From the NCBI GenBank assembly GCA_032690845.1, contig CM064430.1, positions 52,797,882 through 52,861,881 on the forward strand: a stretch of DNA of 64,000 bases, written 5' to 3'. This document shows, in pieces, positions 11,301-20,864 of this stretch; the stretch's first letter is position 1, and each line of letters begins with the position of its first letter. Below the pieces are notes generated by a model that saw nothing but the letters and a program-made list of their open reading frames with translations, made no database searches and had not been told where the DNA came from. Both the position numbers and the translations under genes were made by a program. This DNA is from Eleusine coracana subsp. coracana. Its lineage: Eukaryota; Streptophyta; Magnoliopsida; Poales; Poaceae.

Positions 11301-14300
11301 GGACCACAATGTGACCCGCCCCTAAAATTTGATTTTTAGTGGCGGGTCACATTGTGATCCACCGCTACAACATGAGGCCCATTCATACCACTCCTGCAGC
11401 CCACTATGAGTCACCGCCTATAAAAACAAACAAACCCTGGAGCTCTCCACTTCTCTTTGCCCAACCGTCATTGCCTCTCCTCTCCACCAGTCCCGACTTC
11501 CTCCTAGACCGGCACACGACGAGCGGGCAACCTCCTCTTCTCCTAGTGTGGCAACCTCCTCTCCCTCCTCTCCTCCTGACGTGGCAGGCGAGTGAGCAGC
11601 CAACACGGCGACCTCCTCTCACTCCCCTTCTCCAAGCGTGACAGGCGAGTGAGCGGTCGAGCCAGCTCCGACGTGGCGGGCAAGCGGTCGGTGCCTCTCC
11701 CTCCTCTCCTCCTGGATGGACGCGCGACGGGCGAGCCGGCAGGCAGGGCAGCCAGATCCGGGATAGGATTTATGTTGGGTTGGGTGCTGGGGGGTAGTTT
11801 GTTCCCTTTCCTAATTTTTCTTTTTTTAATCATTTATTCGTTTCTGTCTCACCCAATGGTAAACGACAACTTTGGTTGAAAAAATTATGATAAAATCATA
11901 AAATTAAAGATTCAGGGTTAGAATCATAATTGGACGTCAGAATGATGTTAAAAATACAATTTCCCCTAAAGGTTAATAGTCTACTATATTAGAACATCAA
12001 CTATATTAGAACGGATGAAGTAAGAGGTAGTAGTTCACCATCTATATTTTCTTTTTTTTTTAGAATGGTAGATTTTTTGTTCCATAGTTAGGATTTTGCG
12101 CTCGAGTAGACTCGATCAAATCTGCAAGTGGTGATAGTCTTATAGGAATAAATTTTGAAGAAAAAAGAAAAGGATAGAGACGTACATGTACTTGAACGTG
12201 ACCACATGTTTTGGTATGTACATGCGCGTTCCTGGCCGCATGTAATATGTACATGGATCATGGTAAATATTACAAAAAGAGACCATACTCTCTTTATCCA
12301 AACATTGTGGTGTGAAATTTCCCTTAGGTACAGCGCAGATGGAAGAGCTCTCATGCTTGTAAGAATTTGGCCTTAGTCCCTTTGAGATGAAAGCCGGAAC
12401 TGGTTTTCCATTATCTAAAAAAACATGTAATTTTGGAGGGAAAAAAACGTGCTAGCGTATATCCAAGAGAGCCTTGTAAAATTAGTCCTTAAAACCAGTT
12501 TTATAAAGTAAAACAATAAGAGGTAGTTTTCTCTCCTCTTTAAACAATTCCCTTAAAGCGGATCTAAAAATACTTTTAGTTATGCTACATGGACATTTGG
12601 GGTCACACAAACAACGTTGGTTCTCAAGAAGGAAGGATATCGGTGGATTCAATTTTTCTTCTATTTGTAGCTACAAATGAGTGGAGTTTTGCATGAACTA
12701 AAATAATGACGGTAATTTTGGGGCCTATTGGAGACAGGTATTTAGCATCTTTTGAAGATGCTCTTAACCCCAAAGAATTAGGTAGCCGGACTTATCTCTG
12801 TGGCTCTCAACCCAGTAGTAATCAGAGATGTCATGCATGGGGACTATGAAAATCATCAATCTCTCTGTTCAATCAGGCTTGCCAGGCTGGATTAACAGTT
12901 CTTCTGTTTTTTTGTTTTTTGGTTCTCCTTTTTCACTATAGAAATCAACGCCTGGGATTGATTCCATCTCTTACCTTTTAGTGGCTATGAGAGGTAAGAG
13001 CGACTCAAAACACTCCTGTGATTTTCTTTATATCTTGAACTGTGTTCTTTTTCCTGCTTTTGAATTCTCAACTCTACCTTCAGTAGGAAGTTGGCTCCTC
13101 TTTTTTGAACAATCAAAATCGTCGTCCATTCATCTTTGCTGATACTGAACTTCAGAATGTTTTACTGTTTTTGTGTGCTGCAGGGGCATGTGGGAAAAGG
13201 TGAGCTTGGCTATATGGGGATGGATTTCCGTTAATTCTGTATTCGGGTGAGCACTGCTATTAGACTGTTAGCCTCTCGTTGTCAATAGTACTGGGATATT
13301 GTGCCTCTCTTAACGTACTTAAGAGTTCAGTTGTTGTTTTTTCTTTTTGAAGAAAATAGAGTCCAGGATTTGGAGTGACGCTCCAAACCTAACGGAGTAC
13401 TGTATATGCGTATGTACTTTTGGTTAAAAAAAATCTATGACAATTTGGACCTTGATTGTAGAATCGTCCTGGCGATGGGGCTATACTATTATGGCTTGAA
13501 GGCCACCAGCGCTGCGTACTCTGTCAATTTCCTGAACCTGATCCCCATTGTCACCTTCGTCACGGCCGTTGTGTTTGGGTAATTGATCGTCTCATCATGA
13601 AACCATACACGACGACTCGATTCGCCTAGATATAGTTGTTGACATGCTGCATTCGCGATTTATTTGCTACACAGGTCCGAGAAGTTAGTGTTCGCCATGT
13701 GGCCTGGAAAGATGGTCGTCAGCATGTTCAAAGGCCGGCTACTGCACCTGTGGCCTACCCACCTGCTAAGATATTCACATGCCCAACAGACTGCATCTAC
13801 TGCGAGCTCCGGAAGCGGCGAACTTCACTACGGCATGGCAGTCGGTACACTGTTATTGTGCGGCAGCTGCCTGAGCTACGGATTATGGTTCGTCGTGCAG
13901 GTGTATATTCAGATTTGGAACCTTTATTTAGATATCTCTTGCTCTCGATTTTGACACTTGTGGATTAATCCATGCAGCACTAATGATACTTCTGAACTGC
14001 TGGTGGCTACAAACTAAAACAGGCTAGACTCGCAAAGGTGTTTCCGTCGAAGTACCTGGTGACAACACTGACGTGCCTCGTAGGAAGCCTGCAATCCTTC
14101 ACGGTTGGCATCTTCATCAACCATAGCATTGGTCAGTGGAAGATCAAGTGGGACCTGCAGCTTCTGACAGTTGTCTACTCGGTGATGATAAACCAAGACT
14201 CGTATATATATCTTGATATGTACTCCCATTTGCCAGTTTCCCAATCGATCAGCTGGTATCTAATTAGGTTCACCACCCTAATAATCTTCTCGTTATTCAT

Positions 14301-14741
14301 GTCGTCGTCAGGGAGTGTTCAACACGGCCATCCCATATGTACTCAACTCGTGGGCCATTACCCGTCGCGGGCCGGTGTACCCTTCCATGTTCAGCTCACT
14401 GCTGCTGGTCATCACCACGGTGATGGACTCCTTGCTGCTTGGCACCAATATCTACCTAGGGAGGTGAGCATGCACCAGCAGATCAAAAACGGCACTTTTA
14501 TTTAAATTTTAATGAAACAATAGCACCGGCAGTCCATACTATCTACAATGTCTAGCAACTAACTATATTGTGATGACGCATTGGCAGCGTGCTTGGGACA
14601 CTGCTGATCATCGTGGGCCTTTACGCGTTCTTGTGGGGAAAAGGGGAGGAGCTGCAGCTCGCCGCTGTGCATGCTATGGCGCAGAAGCCGGCTAGCAGCG
14701 TTCAGGAGGCCCTGGAGAAGGGTGCTGACGACATGGCCTAG
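5326..14741 (+). CDS. WAT1-related protein (EamA/nodulin MtN21-type transporter)
   Basis: Seven exons joined by phase-consistent GT-AG introns: 5326-5600, 13184-13246, 13462-13578, 13675-13900, 14023-14181, 14312-14463, 14588-14741. They encode about 381 aa, within the usual 360-400. The product should be a ten-helix drug/metabolite-transporter-superfamily membrane protein. Relatives move auxin, amino acids or other metabolites at the plasma membrane or tonoplast. Diagnostic stretches are LSKLALNAGMHPFVFLVYRN in exon 1, LYYYGLKATSAAYSVNFLN and IPIVTF in exon 3, KGRLLHLWPTHLL in exon 4, and PYVLNSWAITRRGPVYPSMF in exon 6. Family members normally have a further membrane segment between the WPG(K/R) and MVVSMFKG motifs. 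Here the two abut (near residue 164), so about 14 residues seem missing. The first intron is 7.6 kb and full of transposon sequence. The ATG at 5326 was chosen because it opens the exon directly before the first helix. Confidence 0.88.
5790..6790. other. Intron 1 filler, GC-rich then AT-rich, unresolved repeat
   Basis: Within the first WAT1 intron. A GC-rich stretch (about 5840-6340) gives only short meaningless ORFs. From about 6350 the sequence TGTAATATCCCAG resembles the start of some plant LTRs, but no matching end or duplication was found. Confidence 0.25.
7476..7841. mobile_element. Tourist-like MITE (PIF/Harbinger type), TTA target duplication
   Basis: Starts GATCAGTCTCAATG and ends CACTTAGTCTGATC, which are imperfect terminal inverted repeats. 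It is flanked on both sides by TTA (7473-7475 and 7842-7844), the Tourist/PIF-Harbinger signature. It is 366 bp, AT-rich and has no coding capacity. The repeated motif ATGCATAGTTT(C/T)ATCT(T/C)AC inside is typical of such elements. Confidence 0.7.
9400..11000 (-). mobile_element. Degenerate Mutator-like element (MULE) transposase
   Basis: Minus-strand fragments match MuDR-type transposase in the right order. FVALKPCIDGLLEGC (near 10870-10920) is the region before the catalytic core. ISTNAGKVIEGVVDNVYQ and EHRECVRHLSKNMKK (10500-10610) and WARSKFSE-like SRCKFSEESKVDYTNNN (10300-10345) follow. CTEYYESKHMAKFCQGGH (9770-9830) corresponds to the C-terminal zinc knuckle, with one cysteine replaced. 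Stops and frameshifts separate the pieces, so no functional enzyme is made. The remnant lies antisense inside the WAT1 first intron. Terminal inverted repeats were not found. Confidence 0.8.
11196..11880. mobile_element. CACTA-type non-autonomous element, truncated
   Basis: The left end TTACTACAAAAATGACC is one or two changes from a CACTACAAAAA terminus. It is followed by an inverted repeat (about 11297-11323 against 11341-11367) built on AGTGGCGG...GACCCGCC, like the subterminal repeats of the complete CACTA element at 15143-16303. The order is also the same: subterminal repeats, then a GGCCCATT/CCACTAT motif, then a GC-rich body. I could not find a right terminus, so the end coordinate is approximate. 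Confidence 0.5.
11881..13183. other. Distal part of WAT1 intron 1, no gene recognised
   Basis: AT-rich intronic sequence. A stretch ending GAAGATGCTCTTAA near 12770 resembles one end of the MITE at 34766-35105, but I could not place its partner end. The intron closes with a TTTGTGTGCTGCAG acceptor at 13183. Confidence 0.3.
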
Positions 14742-15142
14742 CTATAGTAGATGAGGTCGCTCTGCTACTGTAGACATGAAAAAGCGACTTGTAGATGGGG
14801 AATGGCATCATCACATTGAATGCTCGAATTGTGTTTCAATGTTGTGACAACCAATTTAGTCAATGCTACTGGTGAGGTGCTTTGGATTGGGTTTCCTCAA
14901 AGTTGCCGTGGACATATAGGAGGCAACATGGCGGTTCAGTGAGGTCCTATATAGCGGTGTCATTGATCTTGCGCCGAGGTCAGATAATTAACAATGGATG
15001 ATACAACAAAAGTACAAAACAAAGCTTGACTGGCTAGCATGGTGATAGTATCGAGAAGGAGAGATTACATATTTTTTAGATAATAGAATGCTACATATAA
15101 TGCGGAACAATTCTTAATCAAGACATGTGCGCGCTATACTTA

Positions 15143-16303
15143 CACTATCACAAAATGGACCAATAGCGGCACTAGCCAAAATGGCCCAGCGGCGCATCCT
15201 AGAATGAACCGCCGTTATAAATTAGAACCATTTTTAGCAGCGGCCTATTTTGCGACCTGCCGCTATTATATTTTTTAGCGGCGGCCTATTTTATGACCCG
15301 TCGCTATTATATTTTTTAGCGGCGGTCCAATAAACCACCTGCCGCTATCTATTTCTCAAGGCCCATTTAACCCACTATCACCCGCCAGCGCAATATAAAC
15401 TCCAAACCCTAGTCGGTGGGTGTCCCTCAACCCACCACCGCCGCCCCTCTCATTCTCTCTCTCTCTCTCCCTTTCTCTCTACCGCATCCAGGCACGACCA
15501 CCCTCCGCCTCCACCCTCCAGTGCCGCCACCCTCCGCCTCCACCCTCCAGCGCCACCCTCTGCCTCCACCCTCCAGTGCCGCCCCCCTCCAGGCGTGGCA
15601 GCCCCGCGAGGATCCAGGCGCGGCCGCTCGGCAGCGCGAGGTTCCAGGCGCGGCGGCCCGACGGATCTGCGCGAGGATCCAGGCATGGCGACCCGACGAC
15701 GTGACGTTCTAGACCCCTCCTTCGGCGGATCTACGCGCGGCGGGCGAGGACCGTGGCGGATCCGGCCCTCTCGCGGGCAAGCGGTGGTGGATCTGGCCCC
15801 CTCGCGAGCGGGCGGCGGCGGATCCGGCTCACTCGATGATGGCCTCCTCCTCCCGTGGCGGCGCCCGCTCTCCATGTCTCGCGCGGTGGCGGATCCGGCC
15901 CCTCCACGGCCGGGCAACGGCGGATCCGGAACCCTCGTGAGCAGGAGGCGGCGGGAAGCCCCCTCGCGGGTGGGCAGCGGCGGATCCGGCTCTCTCGACC
16001 ACAACGGCGGCGGATCCAGCTCTCGCGTGGACATTGTCATCGGCGGTGGCTCACGCGTGGACGATTTTGTCGGTGGTGGCTCCCTCTTCGCGGCATGGTT
16101 CGGGCCTGTGGGCGCAGACGGGCCTAAATGGGCTCGACGTGGGCTTTTTTTTGTTTTACTATTTGTGCAGTAGCTGCGGTTTGTTTTCTTTCAAGGAAAT
16201 CCGTCGCTACAAACATTTCTTTTCAGTTGTGTTTGCGTAGCGGCGGGCTGTCGCCGCTACAGTGCATCTATAATCACCGCTATAGGCTAGTTTTGTTGTA
16301 GTG
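15143..16303. mobile_element. Complete non-autonomous CACTA (En/Spm-type) element
   Basis: Begins CACTATCACAAAATGGACC and ends GGCTAGTTTTGTTGTAGTG, whose complement begins CACTACAACAAAA. Both sides carry the 3-bp target duplication TTA (15140-15142 and 16304-16306). The subterminal zone (about 15237-15345) holds three tandem copies of a roughly 45-bp unit built on AGCGGCGGCC...CCGCTATTATATTTTT. The right end carries an inverted GCGGCGGGC...GCCGCTAC. The body (15416-16140) is very GC-rich, with repeated GGCGGATCCGGC motifs and long overlapping ORFs of low complexity but no transposase. It lies about 400 bp downstream of the WAT1 stop codon. Confidence 0.85.
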
Positions 16304-16743
16304 TTATAAAAATACTCGTGTGGGAGACACGCTTTACATATGGTACATATGATATGACCCAGACTTCCCTTGTGGTATAGAGTTCTGCTCGTGTGTGTGT
16401 TAAGTACAATCATAAGCGGTATCCTGAACCCCTCCGTGCTGGCTACCATTTGCAGCTGTGCCACAGTGCTAGATACCACTGATTCAGATCAGCAACCGTG
16501 GCTGCGGATGGCAGTTCAGCTGAGAAAGGACAAAATTTCAGAGCAATGATGCACAGCCCTCATTTGGTAGAACGTGATCGGAGGTTGTTGCCGGTGCACC
16601 GAATGCTATGCTCGAACGCTGATGCTGAACGTCCCAAGATGATTCAACGGGCAAATATCATGAAGAGGTAAACCGTATCGGGTGCGGCGGCGCGCCATAT
16701 TCCTCCACGAACCATGCAGTATCCTTGCGCCCCTGACGTGTTA

Positions 16744-16961
16744 GATCGGACCAGGGTTTAAATAACCAAATTGATCGGCTGGTTCGGTTTGGTGAAAAAC
16801 CGACCAGTTAACCGGATAACTGGCCGGTTAATTGAAGAGCTACAGTACTAGATCTGGTTTTTTTGGGCTAACCGGTCAGTTAACGCGACCGGCCGGGACC
16901 GTTTCCGGTTAACCTGGTTAACCGGCCGGTTACCACCGGTTATTCCAACCCTGGCTCAGAC
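16744..16961. mobile_element. hAT-type MITE, copy 1
   Basis: The element is 16752-16953 (202 bp), starting CAGGGTTTAAATAACC and ending GGTTATTCCAACCCTG. It is flanked by GATCGGAC and GCTCAGAC, an 8-bp target duplication matching at 6 of 8 positions. The interior is made of AACCGG/CCGGTT palindromes and could fold back on itself. The same family occurs at 54831-55035. Confidence 0.85.
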
Positions 16962-17462
16962 TTGGATCTGTGCAAATTTCCGTTTACTCTGAAGTTCTTC
17001 TGTCCAAAGCAGAATATATTATGAAACCAAAAAACAAAAAAGGCAGAGCATCGGCTCCGGCCCCCAAAAGCAGAGCAAAACGAGTTCCGACTATCTATAC
17101 GAGAAATGCCAAGCCGTTATGTTGCAAAGCCAGTCAGGTAGTTTCAGAAGAAGAAAAAAAAAAGGCAGTCAGGTCATCATAGAACGAGGCGTGTGCACAT
17201 CTTTGCGATTGGTCTGTGCTGGTATTGCTGTTCTCAGCGTCGTGTTGATTAATCCTTGGTCTTCCTGTTCATCTGTTCGTCTTCGTCTAGTTGAATGCAG
17301 CGATGGCCTTCTTGAAAACTGCATCTCCGATCCCGAGCAAATATACCTAGGACGTACAAGATCAATGCATGCGTGCCATTCACCATTTGCTTGTGAAGAT
17401 TTACCGCCATTTTTTTTTTGTCGTTGCATTTTCCTGATGCTCATAGAGCTAGGACTAGCTTT

Positions 17463-17612
17463 TTACTTGGATATCGAATCGAGAAAGACACTCCTGCAAT
17501 TCCATGCCTATTTTGTAATTATAATCGTATTGTTCTTTTGAGATATCTGCACAAAGCTTTGTACTTGAATATCGAATCGAGAAAGATACTTGAATATCGA
17601 ATCGAGAAACTA
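17463..17612. repeat. ATATCGAATCGAGAAA repeats
   Basis: The motif ATATCGAATCGAGAAA occurs three times: near 17470, near 17567 and 21 bp after that. The last two form a tandem pair. I see no coding or RNA role. Confidence 0.6.
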
Positions 17613-18290
17613 CCATACCGTATTCGGATATATACTTGCTGCTCCCACGTTCCCGGCGCCTATATAAAGTAACGCCCGCCTCTTGTCGGCATAAATGGGC
17701 GAAACATAAGCAGCAAAGCCGCGGCCTTCTGGAGACCAAGTATCGCGTACCGAGCGCCTGGGCCCTGGGGTCGTTCGTGATCCGCCGCCAAAACCCACAG
17801 AAAGGCAGGAGGATTAGCCCAGAAGGAAAGGCAGCCCGTTGAAGGTTTTGGCCCGTTAAGAAATCCACCAACGCGAACGGTGGCATCCGCGTCGACGGGG
17901 GACTCGTCGGTCGCAGTTGTCCCGTACCGGCTGCTATCGTGGCGTTCCGCGGCCGTATAACGGCTAGTTTAACCCTGATCCGGGTCCCGCTGATATAAGC
18001 AACTCCGCGCCCCCAAATTCCGCACGCAGCCTTATTAACCACCACCCCGTCCACGCGGCCTCATCAGCAGCCAGCAGCAGCGCGCTCCCCCCCCCAAAAA
18101 AAAACAATCTTTTCTTCCCGCAGCCGGAAAAATGGAATTCACTTCCGCCGCCGCCCCTCCATGTCCACCGCACCCCGCCGGTGGCTTAGTCAGAAGATGG
18201 GCAAGCTGAAGCTGGCCGCCGGATTTCAGGTCTCCCCCTCCGCCGCCGCCCCCGTGATGCAGCGGCTGGTGGCGGCGGAGGAGTCATCTG

Positions 18291-19775
18291 ATGAGGGCCA
18301 GATCGCCCCCTCTCCCCGACAGCGGAAGCGGTCGCCGTCGCGACGGACCCGCTTCCAATCATCACGGGGATCGAATCGCAAGCACTCCTCCTCTGCTTCT
18401 CGGAAGAGGAGGAACGACGCCCCCCTATTATTATTGGGGGGCGAGGCGCGCGCGCTCCGCGCCCGGCAGCGGCGGTTGTAATCCTCCTCCTCCGGCGCTT
18501 CCCCCGACCAAGATCCAGTCATCACGACGGGGAGAGAAGCGGAAATTCCTTTTCGCGTCGTCCTGCCCCCCTGCTTGGGGAGCCAAGCGAGCGCGCTCCC
18601 CGATCTGCGGTGGCGGCGATGATGTTATTATTAAGCCGGTGGATCCTGTTCCTGGTGCTGCCCAAGAAGGTGTGGATTGGGCGAACCTTGGGGACGGGCC
18701 GGCTGGCCTGATCGCGGAGCTCGTGCTCGCCAACGACGTGGCCGACTACGTCCGCTTCCGCGCCGTGTGCCAACCGTGGCGACGGTGCTCGCCGGACCCA
18801 CGCGCCGGTGGCCTGGACGGCCGCTTCCTCCCCCGGCGATGGATCATGCTTGACAAAGCCGTTACAGCCAGCCCTCGCTGCCACCGCTTCCTCAACATCT
18901 CCACCGGGGAATCCATCAGGATGGGCCTCCCGGAGCTTGCCGACCACAGGTTCCTTGCTGTCACTCCTGAAGGCCTGCTTCTACTGCTCCACGAGCCTAC
19001 CCTGGCAATTCGCTTGCTTAACCCGCTCACGCGCCAACTCACCACTCTCCCGCCGGTGACCACGCTGCTGACAGAGGACCAGCAAGCTAAGCGTTCCATG
19101 GGTGAGCTAATAAGCCTTCAAGTATATGGCGTCGGCCTTGCCCACGCCGCCTCCACAGTAGCGGTCTGTTTCACTCATCCCACGGTGCTTGCCGTCGCCA
19201 AGCCTGGTGATGTGTGCTGGACCGTGGTCTACAATGGATACTTGCATTCAACCGTGTCTTTTGCTGGTCGCTTCTACTGTTGTGTTGGCACGAGGCTTAT
19301 GGTGCTGAATAATGCCACCGCAGATCAGCAGCGGCGGCTAGTTCTGGCTGCTGAGGGAAGCAACCCGATCTATTTTTCCCTAATGGCAGACAGCCTTCAC
19401 CTTGTGGACAATGCCGGAGAGTTGATGATGGTGCACCGTTCGTTATACCAAGATCCCGAACATAACTACAAAAGGAAGTACGAGGTGTACAGAGCGGATT
19501 TGGACGACGGGGTCTTGGTCCCGGGCAAGGGCTTCAACGGGCGGGCTATTTTCATGGGCTGCCGTCGTACCATCTCTGTAGCAGCAGAGACTTTTCCCAC
19601 TATCACTGCTGATACTCTTTATCTTGGGTACGATTTTCGTGAACGGAAAAGGATCATCGGATATAATCTCGCAGACGGAAGCAGCAATCCAAGCCACAAC
19701 GTCCCGAGGGCTGAGATGCACCCGTGTAGTGTCATAGATTGCCTGTCCCACTGCATCGGCAAGGAACTTGCGTGA
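18291..19775 (+). CDS. F-box protein with DUF295 domain
   Basis: A single open frame of 494 codons. A degenerate F-box (GLIAELVLANDVADYVRFRAVCQ... region, residues about 135-165) is followed by a beta-propeller-like DUF295 region. Typical family stretches are FLPRRWIML, NPLTRQLTTLPPV, VAKPGDVCWTVV and FYCCVGTRLMVL. The C-terminal part reads GRAIFMGCRRTISV and ADTLYLGYDF. Members of this large plant family are presumed substrate receptors of SCF ubiquitin ligases, and few have known targets. The start is uncertain. The first 100 residues are low-complexity and basic. A competing frame from an ATG at 18161 (KRKRSPSRRTRFQ...) is also open and ends at 18481, so a frameshift or small intron could give a longer N-terminus. 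It is intronless. A decayed paralogue lies at 3.2-4.7 kb. Confidence 0.85.
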   Translation: MRARSPPLPDSGSGRRRDGPASNHHGDRIASTPPLLLGRGGTTPPYYYWGARRARSAPGSGGCNPPPPALPPTKIQSSRRGEKRKFLFASSCPPAWGAKRARSPICGGGDDVIIKPVDPVPGAAQEGVDWANLGDGPAGLIAELVLANDVADYVRFRAVCQPWRRCSPDPRAGGLDGRFLPRRWIMLDKAVTASPRCHRFLNISTGESIRMGLPELADHRFLAVTPEGLLLLLHEPTLAIRLLNPLTRQLTTLPPVTTLLTEDQQAKRSMGELISLQVYGVGLAHAASTVAVCFTHPTVLAVAKPGDVCWTVVYNGYLHSTVSFAGRFYCCVGTRLMVLNNATADQQRRLVLAAEGSNPIYFSLMADSLHLVDNAGELMMVHRSLYQDPEHNYKRKYEVYRADLDDGVLVPGKGFNGRAIFMGCRRTISVAAETFPTITADTLYLGYDFRERKRIIGYNLADGSSNPSHNVPRAEMHPCSVIDCLSHCIGKELA

Positions 19776-20864
19776 GCTCAGGCGTTGTATTCGTTGCTTG
19801 TGTATCAAATTACTTTAACCTTTGTGTTGTATTGCTTATATGTCACCTAGATTAGTATGTGTGTTTTGCCTTTGTTTTGTTTTAACCGTCTGGACCTGAA
19901 AATAATGTGTTAATCATGAAAATTCATAGTATCCTTTGGCATGGGCATAACCAGAGTATGCACTTCGATAAGGAACATGGAGGTGTGGTTGCATATACAA
20001 TGTAAGAGGTACGGAAATGAAGCCTAAAATGTTATCTGCTGGCATTTCACAAAACACTATCTATGTCTTATCATACTTCACAAAATACTTGTATAACACA
20101 ACCCAAACTGATGAGCAAGCATGCAAACAGATATCAACGAAGCGGTCTTGTTGCCAAGAGTATTAAAATTTGAACAACTATTAAGTGACCCGAACATGAG
20201 CATGCGATAAGTTTGTTACATGGTTTTGACAACATAGAGCACCAAAATGCAAGTTAGATGGAGAGACAATCGTTGGACAGCAGTTGTGCTAACCCAAACA
20301 TAAGTGAGCGTGCATAAGTTTGTTACATGGTCATTCTGTAAACTACCATTCCACCCTGCTTGAAAGTATTTGAAAGAGCCTAATTGATCCAGCCTCAGTG
20401 CCTTGATCATATGTTGTCCTGGCCAGTATCATAACAAAAAGATGAAACTATATCACAGCATGAACAAACTGATGAAAATTGATTAGTTCAAGTGGCATTT
20501 TTTTATGCTACAAATGCAGTAGAATAAAATGACTTGACGTGTCCAACAACTTATTCGGGAAAGTAAATCAGGTTGTCACGTGAGTTCACTACAAATGCAT
20601 TGTTCCACATTTATGGAACACAAAAATTTATAATATGAACTAAAACCCCATCCACTCCGTACATAATTGTCACAAAGAAGCAGAGTCAAATATTGCAATT
20701 GATAGTATGAACTAAAACCCCATCCACTCAGGTCTGATACTACATCTAACATTCATTAGTGCTTGGGGACAGAACTGGATTCATGAACAAATACCAAGTT
20801 AAATCATTGTTTCAACTCGTACTACAAAAGATTTTACAGTCAAATGACAAAAGTTGCATACCAC
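19776..20864. other. Convergent 3' region between F-box gene and histone deacetylase
   Basis: AT-rich. It presumably contains the 3' untranslated regions of both convergent genes. No domain or repeat boundary was seen. Confidence 0.4.

Noticed and set aside
15450..16173. ORFs of 190-200 aa inside the CACTA element
   Set aside because: Overlapping frames on both strands in repeated GC-rich DNA, low complexity and no transposase motif; not called as genes.
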